Assembly: GCA_023014485.1 (NCBI GenBank) | Contig: JAJOZX010000927.1 | Span: 149,001-213,000 of the forward strand | Source of the DNA: Bathynomus jamesi | Lineage: Eukaryota; Arthropoda; Malacostraca; Isopoda; Cirolanidae | Length of the DNA stretch: 64,000 nucleotides | Reading direction: 5' to 3' | Part shown: piece by piece, positions 54,632 through 64,000 of the stretch | Layout of the letters: every line of letters begins with the position of its first letter | Numbering within the stretch: position 1 is the first letter of the stretch | Notes under the pieces: model-generated | The model's input: only the letters and a program-made list of their open reading frames with translations | What the model was told of the DNA's origin: nothing | Databases searched by the model: none | Made by a program: the position numbers and the translations under genes

Positions 54632-57600
54632 TAGGGTGTACCATTTTTGGGTCATTTTCAAAAAGTCAAGGTCCAGGAGTCTAATGTTGTGCCAAATGAT
54701 GTCCTAAACACGAATTTAACAAGCATTTTCTAATCCAACAAATTTTGAATCCCCCCCACCCCCTTTGAAATTTTGCCCATCCCCTTTTCCTAAAAACCCC
54801 ATATATCTAAAAAACTATCAACTTTATCGAAAAATGTTATAGAATAAAAATGATTTAGAATCAAACGTTCTATTAGAAAGGTTCATTAAGATAGAAATTT
54901 ACGTAATTTTGAAAATTTTCATTTTCTTTTGTCCAAGAGCACCTTATTGTATTAATATAAAATAAGGTGCTTAAGTTACATTATTTATGAGTATATTGTG
55001 AGTATAATCCAAATTTAAAAATCCTTTTTTACATTGAATTTTAATAAACAAGCATTGTTTTTACTCTTATTGTTTCTTTTCAGACTGCTTTATTTGAAAA
55101 ATAAATAAAAAATGAGTCAAACAGCTACAAAACAGCATGACTTTATTCTTGGTCGCTTGCAGGCTGATATTATGAGTTCATCTAAAATTGTTTTACCATC
55201 CAATAAAGATGTTCTAAGCCATTTTATTTATTTACGGAGAATGCAGTATAAGGGTCCAAAAGTTACAAAAGATTCTACTGTTAATGAAGTTCTACAGAAG
55301 CTACTAATAATATGGCAAAAAGCATGCATTCCTACTATAGATATTAGTAAAAACCCTAAAGGCAGGAAGATGCTGTTAAATCTAGAAGAAATGCATAATA
55401 ATTTAATTAAGCACAAAAAAAGAGCAAGCTGTGAAAATGAACTCTCTAATTTCATGAAAATTATGGATTCCCTTTTTGACATCTCTTCTCAAAATGCCGT
55501 TGAATTAATTCAAAAAGACCGCATGAGAACTGAGCCTCAGAAAGCATATGATATTTCATTCTTAGAAGATCAAAGAACAAAACGAGAAACATGTTTAGGT
55601 TTGCTAGATGCAGATTATGCATCAAAAGTACAGCGCAAGTACATTAGATTAGAGAAAGAGAAGAAACGCAAAGAGAAACATAAATCAGTGAAGCAAGTGA
55701 GTGCTACAGCCAGAACATCAGAGACCCTTCTTTCTAGCACGACCAGTTCTGAGACAGACAGCTATGAAGAGTTTCCGACAGAACCTACAGCAGGACCTTC
55801 AAATGCTTCCAGCCCCAAAAATATTCTTGCCTCGCCATTGGTTTCCTCCACTGCAGACAGACTTAATCTCTCTATTGGACAACGGACTATTTTTGCTGCT
55901 GCAGTAGCCATTAGGTGTGGCAAGGATATTGAAAAACTGTCTCTCTCCAGGACCACATCTGCAAGAGCCGCTCGAAAGACAAGAAAACGAAAATATGAAA
56001 CTTGCATCAAGGATTTTACTCCTCCTGATCACTGCCTAGTACATTGGGATAGCAAGCTGCTTACTAAATCATGTTCAGAACAAGAAGACCGCCTTGCAAT
56101 ACTTGTTACTGGATACCCAAATGTAGAAAAACTTTTATCAGTTTCTATAATAGATGATTCCACTGGATTGTCTCAAGCCACTTCTGTATTTCAAAGTATT
56201 GAAAAATGGAACTTGAAGCAAAATGTCTTTGGAGTATCATTTGATACCACTGCATCCAATTCAGGATGGATGAAAGGTTCCTGTAAGTTACTTGAAGAAC
56301 TTTTGCAAAAGAAATTGATTTGGTTAGCATGCCGCCATCATGTGGCTGAAAGAGTTTTGTGTGCTGTGTATGAAACCATTTTTGGCCCAAGTAAATCTCC
56401 TGAGTTTGAGTTATTCAAAGAATTTCGCGAGTCTAAATGGAAGAAAATTAATACGAAATCTACATACAATGTTCTTGATGTTAAATCAAGGTATCAAAGA
56501 GGCCTAAAGGAAGAATGTGTAGAATTTATGACCCAATGTTTAAGAAAATCTGACTACTTTCCACGTGATGACTATAAGAAAGTTGCTGAAACAACTTTAA
56601 TGCTTTTAGGAGAGGTTTCCAGAGAAAACAGTCATTGGCGGAAACCTGGTGCAATGCACCGTGCCAGGTGGATGGCAATGATTTTGTATACAAATAAAAT
56701 GTATGCTTTTGCCCACCAAGCATCATATGATGAATCATTGATTAAGAAATTAAAGAGAATGTGTCTATTTAATGCATTAATTTATGGAAAATACTGGCTT
56801 TTATGTTCTAATTCACTAGATAGTCCAGCTAATGATCTGAAGTTTTATCATGATTTGGTGAATTACAAGAAGGAAGATAGGGAAGTTGCAAATGCTGCTT
56901 TGAAATCTTTTGCCAATCATTACTGGTATTTGACGGAGGAAGTGGTCCCTTTGAGTTTCTTTGGATCGCTAAGTAATGATGAAAAAGATAAAATCGCAAA
57001 ATCCTTAAACAAATATCCAGTTCCAGAAAATTATGTATGTGGGCAACCTGTTTTCCCCATTTTAAAGGAAGACACAAAGCTTCATCAGCTAGTAGGTCCA
57101 ATTTCATGGCATTTATTTCAATGCTGTTGGTCAAAACCAGACTCATGGATAAAGAAACCAGCATCAACATGGGAAGAGGTCGATGACTACAACAAACTAA
57201 AAAACATTCTTTCATCTATTAGAGTAGTCAATGATACCGCTGAAAGAGGAATCAAGCTGGTTCAAGACTTTCATGACAAATGTCAAAATGAAGAAGAATT
57301 TCAAGGTCTTTTGCAAATTTGGAAGAGAATAGAAGACTAATTCCTGATCCTAGTAAAGAGACTCTTAAAAGAATGAAACTCAGTAAAGAATAGTTCATTA
57401 ACAGATAGATTAGGTATTTTTATTTGCAGAGATTGTTTTAATTTAGAAAAGGCTGATTTTTTTTGGTTATTAAATATACCATAAATTGTCTTTTCTTATT
57501 TTTATGTTTAAAAAGCTCTTATATCAATGATTTCTAATTAGGAAACTTGTTTCTTTTTATTTTTTTGAGGAAAGTGTTGAATAAAGGAAAAAAAAAACGA

Positions 57601-58145
57601 TGGGACCTCACAACTATAGATAAAGTGTTAATTTTTAGCTTTATTTTATATATATATAGTTTTGAGGTTGTCCTCACTTTGTATAGGCTAGTTATAATAA
57701 AAACTAATTATGATTTGCATTATAACTAGCAAATACAAAGCCCATCGCCGCGAAGCTGCATTGGGGTGATGCTTCAAAGGTGGCGGTAACACCTTATTTA
57801 AGAAGAAGGCACTGCAAGCAAAAAAAAATTTTAATTTAAATTTTTAAAAAATAAATGAAAATTTTCAAAATTAAGTAAATTTCTATTTTGATGAACTTTT
57901 CTAATAGAACGTTTGATTCTAAATCATTTTTATTCTATAACATTTTTCGATAAAGTTGATAGTGTTTGAGATATATGGGGTTTTTAGGAAAAGGGGATGC
58001 GCAAAATTTCAAGGGGGGGTGGGGGGATTCAGAATTTGTCGGATTAGAAAATGCCTGTAAAATTCGTGTTTAGGACATCATTTGGCACAACATTAGACTC
58101 CTGGACCTTGACTTTTTGAAAATGACCCAAAAATGGTACACCCTA
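54632..58145 (+). mobile_element. 3.5-kb DNA transposon, long TIRs, unassigned superfamily
   Basis: Terminal inverted repeats of about 310 bp, roughly 95% alike by eye, start TAGGGTGTACCATTTTTGGG. Exact 8-bp target duplication CAGTGCAG at 54,624-54,631 and 58,146-58,153. One transposase frame fills the middle. The YARNG-type start and 8-bp duplication would suit hAT, but the protein is not a standard hAT transposase and the terminal repeats are far longer than is usual there. Confidence 0.93.
55112..57340 (+). CDS. Transposase of unassigned family (742 codons), D-D-CxxH-E layout
   Basis: Starts MSQTATKQHDFILGRLQADI, 480 bp inside the left end. Residues 1-190 are helical and Lys-rich; 195-240 form a Ser/Thr linker. 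The probable catalytic core has D313 (VHWDSKLL), D378 (GVSFDTTASNSGWMKG), a CxxH-type signature C407-RHH-410 (LACRHHVAE) and E711 (NDTAERGIKLVQDF). That layout is shared by hAT, P, Kolobok and MULE-type enzymes. I recall similar unnamed proteins from insects and cnidarians but not a superfamily name. The last residues (GLLQIWKRIED) end early. An adjoining frame goes on with LEENRRLIPDPSKETLKRM, so a small indel near 57,310-57,325 probably cut the C-terminus by about 20 residues. Confidence 0.85.
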   Translation: MSQTATKQHDFILGRLQADIMSSSKIVLPSNKDVLSHFIYLRRMQYKGPKVTKDSTVNEVLQKLLIIWQKACIPTIDISKNPKGRKMLLNLEEMHNNLIKHKKRASCENELSNFMKIMDSLFDISSQNAVELIQKDRMRTEPQKAYDISFLEDQRTKRETCLGLLDADYASKVQRKYIRLEKEKKRKEKHKSVKQVSATARTSETLLSSTTSSETDSYEEFPTEPTAGPSNASSPKNILASPLVSSTADRLNLSIGQRTIFAAAVAIRCGKDIEKLSLSRTTSARAARKTRKRKYETCIKDFTPPDHCLVHWDSKLLTKSCSEQEDRLAILVTGYPNVEKLLSVSIIDDSTGLSQATSVFQSIEKWNLKQNVFGVSFDTTASNSGWMKGSCKLLEELLQKKLIWLACRHHVAERVLCAVYETIFGPSKSPEFELFKEFRESKWKKINTKSTYNVLDVKSRYQRGLKEECVEFMTQCLRKSDYFPRDDYKKVAETTLMLLGEVSRENSHWRKPGAMHRARWMAMILYTNKMYAFAHQASYDESLIKKLKRMCLFNALIYGKYWLLCSNSLDSPANDLKFYHDLVNYKKEDREVANAALKSFANHYWYLTEEVVPLSFFGSLSNDEKDKIAKSLNKYPVPENYVCGQPVFPILKEDTKLHQLVGPISWHLFQCCWSKPDSWIKKPASTWEEVDDYNKLKNILSSIRVVNDTAERGIKLVQDFHDKCQNEEEFQGLLQIWKRIED

Positions 58146-58525
58146 CAGTGCAGTCGATATTATGGACGCCAGTGAGAAACAAAGCTTTTATCATGTTTGC
58201 TCTTGAGTCGCGCATTACACAATAGATGTATAAATGGGAATATCACACTTCTGAAGTATCTGCTTAAATTTTTCTGACACGTATTCTCTAGTGTGGCGAT
58301 CTTCAAGTGGCATTACGCTGAGCACCAAATTGGTTCTCTTGAAGTCTTGATTCACTGTATGGCATGTCAAAGAGAGTAAAGACACTCCAGCAGACGTGTC
58401 TGACTATGCATCCGTTGTCAAGGATACTTTCGAATCTTTTAGAGGCTCAAGAATTTTGAATACTTTATTTGAAACAAAGTCATAGATATCGTTGCACATA
58501 AGATCAGTGTAGAACTGACGCTGTT

Positions 58526-59015
58526 TCACTTTATACTGTGGAGCTTTTCAGCCATGAGTCTCATGAAACCTAAGTCCTCAACGTGGCTGAATGGCAAGTC
58601 ATCCATTATTATCATTTCGGTTATGCGATAGTCCAGTGATTTTGATTTGGAATGATTCGCATCCCAAATTTTTACTTTTTCGAAGCAACTTTCAGTCGTC
58701 TGATTCTTTTCTTTCACTGCACACTTCATTTCCTGTAGGGGTGTAAGAGACACTTTTGATTCTTTTTTTCTTCTATGACTGTTCATTAGCTTCATTTTCA
58801 CTAGATATCACTTCATTATATTCCTTCTTGTGCATTGAACGCAGATGGTTTTTTAAGTTAGTGGTACTCCTTCCCTTTCGTGAATAGTTCTTATTATATA
58901 TGACACACTTCCTGACATCGTTTGACACTCTCGAGAAGTACTTCCACACTGCACTCGTAGATCGCTCTATCATGGTTGCACCACAGTCTAACACTTTACT
59001 AATGGGTTGAAGCAC
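58526..59015 (-). pseudogene. hAT transposase, N-terminal BED finger
   Basis: 59,015-58,773 reads SAVWKYFSRVSNDVRKCVIY then STTNLKNHLRSMHKKEY: a BED-type finger with the His-x4-His pair intact but Tyr where the second Cys of the pair is expected. 58,801-58,526 continues with the DNA-binding to catalytic linker (MIIMDDLPFSHVEDLGFMRL). Belongs to the 52,335-59,528 element. Confidence 0.85.
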
Positions 59016-59579
59016 GTAACGTTACAAAGGTGGCGACGGAGAGCTAACGCAGCACAACCACTTTCACTCGTGTCTGAACAGATACTGAAGCTGGTGCTTT
59101 AGTTTAGTTTGTAACTTGGTAGTGAAGGTTGCCTAATTTCTAATAAAAAAAAATTGAGTGTTTTTTATCTTTTTCTATCAATTGTAATTATACATCATCA
59201 TTGTTTTATTAAATATAATTAAAACAATGCTTTTCTAGCCACCTAGCGTTGATAAATGTAAGTTATTATATAATGTATCTATCCATCCAGTCCAAGTAGC
59301 AATTCTAGACATGCCGCAATTAGGGCGTAGCAAAATTTTACTTTTTTGCACCCTTGAGTGAAGGCATGAGGCATGACAGAAACAGCATTTGGCGACGTTT
59401 ATAGCATTTATAGCCATTACACTAGCATTTATAGCATTTGGTTGCCCTAGTAAGAAGATATCCTCAAACAACCGTAATAACCGCACTAATAAATGCGGTT
59501 GCGGTTGCAGACAACCGCTACATCACTAATATATATATATATATATATATATATACTGTATATATATATATATATATAT

Positions 59580-59760
59580 AACTTGAGAATACGAGACCCA
59601 AGACTTTTTAATCTCCAGCACACCAACCTGAATAATTTCAAGAAACAGTTGGACAGGTTCCTGTACATAGTCTCTGACCAGCCATGCGTAGTTGGCTACG
59701 AGGGACAGGATGAGACCAAAACAATTTCCTCCTCCACCAAATCCTGAAATAAGTCGAAAT
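59580..59760 (+). pseudogene. LINE reverse-transcriptase C-terminal scrap
   Basis: LRIRDPRLFNLQHTNLNNFK and QLDRFLYIVSDQPCVVGYEG match the C-terminal tail pattern of arthropod LINE ORF2 (FKxxLDxxLxxVPDxPxxxGY). Confidence 0.6.
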
Positions 59761-60065
59761 GCCGCAGAAGGGAAAGACCACAGTTCGGTCTGAACTGTCG
59801 TTCGGAACCCTCATAAGGTAACTTATATATACAGACACTAATCGACCAGGGAAGTACTCCATGGGGGTACGTTTGGCAGGAGACAGGGAGTGCTGGAGCT
59901 CCTGTTTCTCCTGTTACTCTCTTCCTCAGCTGATCTTTTTCCGTCTCATCTGCCCTGTGAGCAGTTCAGCATGCTCTCAAACACACATTTCTCCCACTAT
60001 TCCTTACTACACATACATGCATCTTACACACTAAACAATCTTTTCAAATTAAAAAAAAACTGGCA

Positions 60066-60930
60066 TTGACCTCAAGAGCCTCAGAGTTCCCTGGGAAGGG
60101 GACCATAAATGTCCCCACTTCTGGCTATCCCACTGCTGATACCAGGGAAGCAGACCCGGGCAGCAAGGATGATTCTGCTACTGTCCATTCGAGATGTTCT
60201 GGGTCTCTGCCTCATTCACTTTTCATAAACTTCTGCAACATTCGTGGACTTTTCTCAAATTTTCAATCTGTTGAACACCACCTCTCCTTCTCTAAACCTC
60301 TCCTTCTCTTCCTCACTGAAAATAAGATGTCTGGGACGACTGATAGCAACCCATTTCTGTACCCTCTTACTTTCTCTCCACCCAATTTCGTTCCAAAGAT
60401 GGATGTTGTGTATATGTATGCAATAACCTAACTTGTTCTGTATTCCCGAACTTGAATTCTTCGAATTCTATACCCTTTGGCTACGGCTTGTAGGCCAATC
60501 TCAAACTAAATACAGTACATCTTCGCTGTCTACCTTTCTCCTAATTCTCCTAATTCTACTGACTATCCAAAGCTCTTTGACTACATCACTTCTAAAGTCG
60601 AATACATTCTATCCTACTCTCTTTTTACTGAAATCTCCATTTTAGGAGATTTTAATGTTCACCACCACCTTTGACTTTTCTCCCATTTCAATAACATTCC
60701 TAGTGAGCTAGCTTACAACTTTTCTATTCTGAGTGACCTAGAGCAGATTAACAGCACCCTACTCGTATCCCCGATCGCCTTGGAGATAGGCCCAACATTC
60801 TGGATTTATTTTTCACTATTCATCTTTCTTCGTACTCTGTCAAACTATTTTCTCCGTTGGGCTCCTCCGACTACAGTTTTGCATCTTGCATCTTGCCTGT
60901 AGCACTGTAATTCCTATTCAAATGATTCTC
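60066..60930 (+). pseudogene. LINE endonuclease domain, 3'-truncated
   Basis: INFCNIRGLFSNFQSVEHHL and PLLLFLTENKM begin an APE-type endonuclease. ISILGDFNVHHH near 60,635 is the GDFN catalytic block, and PLGSSDYSF near 60,860 is the SDH-type final block with Tyr for His. The frame shifts several times. This half could come from LINE family A, whose copies in the window lack the endonuclease, but no overlap proves it. Confidence 0.75.
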
Positions 60931-61189
60931 ACTTTAAATTTGTTGATTAGGTAATATAATGATATAACATATATATTAATGGCAGCTGGAAGGCCTTCGA
61001 TTAAATCGTACAATTGTCATACTAAAATTATTTCTGGATGGAATGATTTTATGGTAAATTAAAGGGGCAGCCAGTAAAACCATTTTAAAGGTAATCGTTT
61101 GCCTTCCAAATTTGTTGACAGTGTAATAAAAAATTCATCAGTTTAAAGTTTTCTAATAAAACTAAAACCGTCGTAATTACAGTACAGGA

Positions 61190-61684
61190 GAGGATTGTAT
61201 ATGTTAAACTTCCCTATTGTGGACCTGAAAGTCTTGTGTTCAAAAGGAAAATTAGTAAACTAATTGGTAGATTTTATCTAAAAAAATTTGTTAAATGTAT
61301 TTTCAAATTAGAACATAAATTACACTCTTTCTTTAAATTTAAAAATAAAATTCGAAAGTTCTTGTGCTCATTGGTTATCTACAAATATACATGTGGCGAC
61401 TGCATATCGTCGTACGTCGGCATGACGACAGGCCAACTACAGGTTCGTGTCAAAAACACAAGTGTATTAGTAGTCGCACTAAAAATAGATTTGCAAATCC
61501 CTCCCAATCGCATATACGTTCCCACTCCCATCAGTTAGACCACCCAATTTCATCTAATAACTTTTCAATAATTGCTAAAGCTAATAAACACGATCTACCC
61601 CTCTTAGAAATAACACTCATTTTCAAACATAAACCAGATATAAATCATCATACCCCATCTCATAACCTCAATATCCTTAAATAA
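61190..61684 (+). pseudogene. Penelope-like element, GIY-YIG endonuclease end
   Basis: YKYTCGDCISSYVGMTTGQL is a GIY-YIG start with the Cys pair typical of Penelope-like elements. In the next frame come HKCISSRTKNRFANPSQSHI, RSHSHQLDHPISSNNFSIIA and LPLLEITLIFKHKPDIN, including the E of the nuclease (LLE). One frameshift near 61,470. The reverse transcriptase upstream is not recognisable. Confidence 0.85.
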
Positions 61685-62082
61685 AAATTTTCTTTACCTA
61701 CCAACCAACCGGGTTAGCGTCCTTCAACAAATTGTATCAACCTTTCTCATCTCTCATTCCCTGCTTGCGTCTGTGATCGAGTAACTTGTACCTGATTTGT
61801 TTCTTTTAAGGTTTTATAGATTTTAATGTTTTACATTTTAAACTTATCCATAATGTTCCCTTAATTATTTTATAATGTTTTTACTTAAATTTACTCTCAT
61901 TGTAAAGGAAAGTTCCTTTATGCGTTTCTTTTATAATATTTTGTATTTTAATCGTATTGCTTAACTTTATAATTTCATGACTGTTTTAATATTTTAATTT
62001 TTAGTTTGTGGTATTTGTGTTAATATTTAAAATTGTTTTAAATTCATAGTTGGTTTTTAATTGTATATATCTCATTTTAGCA

Positions 62083-62111
62083 CTGAAGATGACATTAGAA
62101 TATGTCGAAAG
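62083..62111 (+). ncRNA. Hammerhead-ribozyme-like core after the Penelope-like element
   Basis: CTGAAGA, then a pairable stem GACAT/ATGTC, then GAAA: the CUGANGA-stem II-GAAA order of hammerhead ribozymes, which some Penelope-like elements carry. Stem I/III partners and the UH cleavage site are not evident, so this may be a relic or coincidence. Confidence 0.35.
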
Positions 62112-62169
62112 CTTTGAATATTAAATGTTTGCATATGGACTAGTCTTCTTATTCCTTATTCGTCTAAGG

Positions 62170-62393
62170 CAGTGATGCACAAACCCTGGCCCGCGGGCCA
62201 AATGTGGCCCCCACGGGTCTTTTCAGTGGCCCCACGGGTCTTTTCAATTCAATGAAAAAGTTAGCTACCCAAAGAAAAATCTGAAATATTACCCCTGGTT
62301 ATTATAAAAAATAGAATATCTATATATCTGGCCCCTACATATAAAACAGATGGTTGGTTTGGCCCTCACATCCAAAAAGTTTGTGCACCACTG
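62170..62393. mobile_element. Short hAT MITE (224 bp)
   Basis: Ends CAGTGATGCACAAACCCTGG and the complement of CAGTGGTGCACAAACTTTTT. Exact 8-bp duplication GTCTAAGG at 62,162-62,169 and 62,394-62,401. Confidence 0.93.
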
Positions 62394-62449
62394 GTCTAAG
62401 GTTTCCACCACAAAAATCACTGGCTCTATTATTTATTTATATATATATG

Positions 62450-62565
62450 AACAATAAATAATTCCTGTATTCCTATATTCATATAATTCTTATATTCATA
62501 TATATTTATATTCATATAATCCTTATATTCATATATATTTATATTCTTATATTCATTTTTACATA
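62450..62565. repeat. AT-rich minisatellite
   Basis: TATTCATATA(A/T)-type units repeat irregularly; a longer unit of about 37 bp repeats twice. Confidence 0.7.
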
Positions 62566-62569
62566 TAGA

Positions 62570-63460
62570 GTCCAAACTCGCATAAAGCTGACGTAAGTTC
62601 TGATAAAAAAAAATGTATTTGCTTTCTATTTTATTTCTGCTGAATAATTGCTGAATTATTTCTTTTTAAATTACTTAATCATTTTTTTAGGTTTAGCTTA
62701 ATAATACAATCTTGTTAAATTCTGCAATGTTCATTTTCTGTATACATTCTCTCTTCGTTGTAAAAGATGAAGTCATGTCTTGCTTAACGTTTAATTTTAA
62801 ATCTTAAGCATTTAATTTTTGCTCATATGCATGTTTAATTGTAATTCATAATAAAATGCATATTTCAATTTCCATTTTTAGTTAACTCGGCAGATCATGA
62901 TAACATCTGATCTGTCAATATGTGGTTTAAAATAAAAATATGGCTTCATCTTCACATATCTTGTTGATCTGTCCAGACATTGCTACAGCTAAAATATTTA
63001 CCTTAACTTTAAATATTTTGCAAAATAATTCAGCCTATTGAGAATAAAAAACAAAACCGGTCAGCATTAAATAATAATGACGTAATTAAAAATGTAGTAT
63101 ATAAACACCTAAAACAAAATGAACACCAGTGTTTATTCTGATTGTCTGATCTAACTTAGAAGCTGAGCATTACCTGTAACATTTTTACAGTAAACTACAG
63201 TAAGAGAATATCTTTGTCTTCTCCTTCGAGCCTTGCTCTCTTCAGAGAACTTAGTCTTAAATAGAGAAAAATAATTTCCCGATATGTTACAAGAAGAATC
63301 GGGGAACCGTCAGAGAATTTGGTAAGCTCCACAGAATCCTTCGATCCACTACAAGAAGAAATCGGAGAATAGTATAAGAGAAACTACTGCGATTCCCTAT
63401 ACGGTACCAGCTACTCCAAAGTAACAAATCCGTTGCTGCCACCTAACCAGAACCCCGTCA
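62570..63460. other. No gene seen
   Basis: AT-rich. A partial repeat of CTACAAGAAGAA-containing sequence occurs at 63,288 and 63,350. Confidence 0.3.
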
Positions 63461-63474
63461 ACTTTTAACCGGTG

Positions 63475-64000
63475 GTTGTATCGGTATCGGGCCGATATAT
63501 CGGTATCGGTACCGATACCGATGGTTAGTAGCTACTGATACCGATAGTTTTCTGTTTCTAAGAATAAGAAAAAACGGGCGTTTTCCAAATAGAAACTTCC
63601 CAGCTGCTCGAGAAGTGACGTGTGTGTTCGCGATTTATCCCGACGTTTCTAGAAATTTCCATGACTCATTACCGCTCTATATAAAGCGAGCCCGCAACCA
63701 TCGCGGCGTCATTTCCTCAGTTCGCAAGTTGTGAATCTGTCTCTCGTGGAGGAACAAGCGCAAGTACCTTCTCTACATCGAACCTGAGGAGTCACCTTAT
63801 CAACAAGCACAAGACTGAGTTTGATGAAGCCAATAAGAATCAATGTACAACTTCTGCTACTAATTCTGGTGAGTAGATTCATGAAAATCTGTAAAGTGAT
63901 TCTTCAAACATTCTCAGAGAGAATTCGCAGTTGCTCAAAGCCCGACATCCTAGTGGCCCCAAAAATTATGAATTCAATAAAAATTTAGGAAGTCTAAATA
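63475..64000 (+). mobile_element. hAT element, left part, CGGTAT subterminal repeats (runs off the window)
   Basis: A dense CGGTATC/GATACCG array at 63,480-63,550 resembles the hexamer arrays of the other hAT ends here. It is followed by a TATA-like box (TATATAAAG, 63,678-63,686) and a BED-finger exon. The right end lies beyond 64,000. Confidence 0.7.
63721..63868 (+). CDS. hAT BED zinc-finger exon
   Basis: Too short for ordinary ORF calling. Reads CESVSRGGTSASTFSTSNLR then SHLINKHKTEFDEANKNQCT: the RGG, TSNLRSHL and H-x4-H pattern of a BED finger. A donor CTG|GTGAGT follows exactly. TTTCCTCAG lies before it and could be a splice acceptor, or TCAGTT could be an initiator about 39 bp after the TATA box. 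No ATG is in frame, which favours the spliced reading. Confidence 0.6.

Larger units (their letters stand above)
52335..59528 (-). mobile_element. hAT element with GGTTGC repeats, interrupted by two later transposons
   Basis: Ends TAGTGATGTAG and the complement at 59,518-59,528. Hexamer GGTTGC/GCGGTT arrays lie inside both ends (52,372-52,425; 59,498-59,520). The transposase is on the minus strand, N-terminus near 59,015 and C-terminus at 52,684. Inserted into it are 53,242-54,086 and 54,632-58,145, each with an exact 8-bp duplication. Without them the element is about 2.8 kb, a normal hAT length. Confidence 0.9.

Noticed and set aside
59486..59747. Frames with Ile-Tyr repeats, also at 9.7, 51.8, 52.3 and 52.6 kb
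   Set aside because: Translations of (TA)n microsatellites.

Overview
This window is eukaryotic, intron-rich and dominated by transposable elements. It looks like an arthropod, and a decapod or other crustacean is my best guess. The reasons are very long introns, (TA)n microsatellites every few kilobases, a short TTAGG-type telomere-like stretch, and arthropod-style element families (BEL/Pao, Tc1/mariner, hAT, jockey/RTE-like LINEs, Penelope-like, tRNA-SINEs). The crustacean call also rests on one LINE family near 36 kb that I recall from decapod sequences. It is an inference, not proof.

Host genes. Two interleaved genes can be supported. (1) A plus-strand SLC46/PCFT-like major-facilitator transporter has one exon at 22,143-22,406 and the next at 51,060-51,185. 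Both junctions are phase 0 and the joined peptide fits the family. Its intron is about 28.65 kb. (2) On the minus strand, wholly inside that intron, lies a three-exon single-pass membrane protein (38,494-38,309; 27,406-27,175; 26,104-24,741). It has a signal peptide, a Cys-rich LRRNT-like cap, leucine-rich-type strands, a Thr-rich stalk, a transmembrane segment and a tail. The three exons fit in phase to give 593 residues. A third, broken gene of an uncharacterised arthropod family lies on the minus strand at 11.9-21.3 kb.

Mobile DNA, left to right. 1-11 kb: hAT remnants, LINE ends, a 700-bp foldback, SINEs. 11.9-21.3 kb: the broken gene, split first by a hAT element and then by a BEL/Pao retrotransposon, which itself carries a 589-bp palindromic element in one LTR. 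21-28 kb: SINE cluster, two hairpin elements and a 5S-rRNA-derived SINE around host exons. 28.25-31.28 kb: a near-complete hAT element with an uninterrupted transposase frame. 31.9-37.3 kb: foldbacks and LINEs. 37.7-44.5 kb: SINEs, head-to-head SINE pairs, and a CACTG element holding a Tc1 element. 45.6-50.1 kb: a LINE split by a mariner-like element, then a second mariner derivative and a hAT MITE. 52.3-59.5 kb: a hAT element interrupted twice, by a small hAT and by a 3.5-kb transposon whose 742-aa transposase I cannot place in a named superfamily. 59.6-64 kb: LINE, Penelope-like and hAT remnants.

The strongest unusual theme is hairpin DNA. At least ten inverted repeats of 80-830 bp occur, several flanked by exact 8-bp target duplications, several sharing one hairpin core or a 21-bp unit, and many set in (TA)n tracts. 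The most novel candidates are the 3.5-kb transposon with a possibly related palindromic element (same TAGGGTG end, same 8-bp duplication), and the GGATCACC foldback family.
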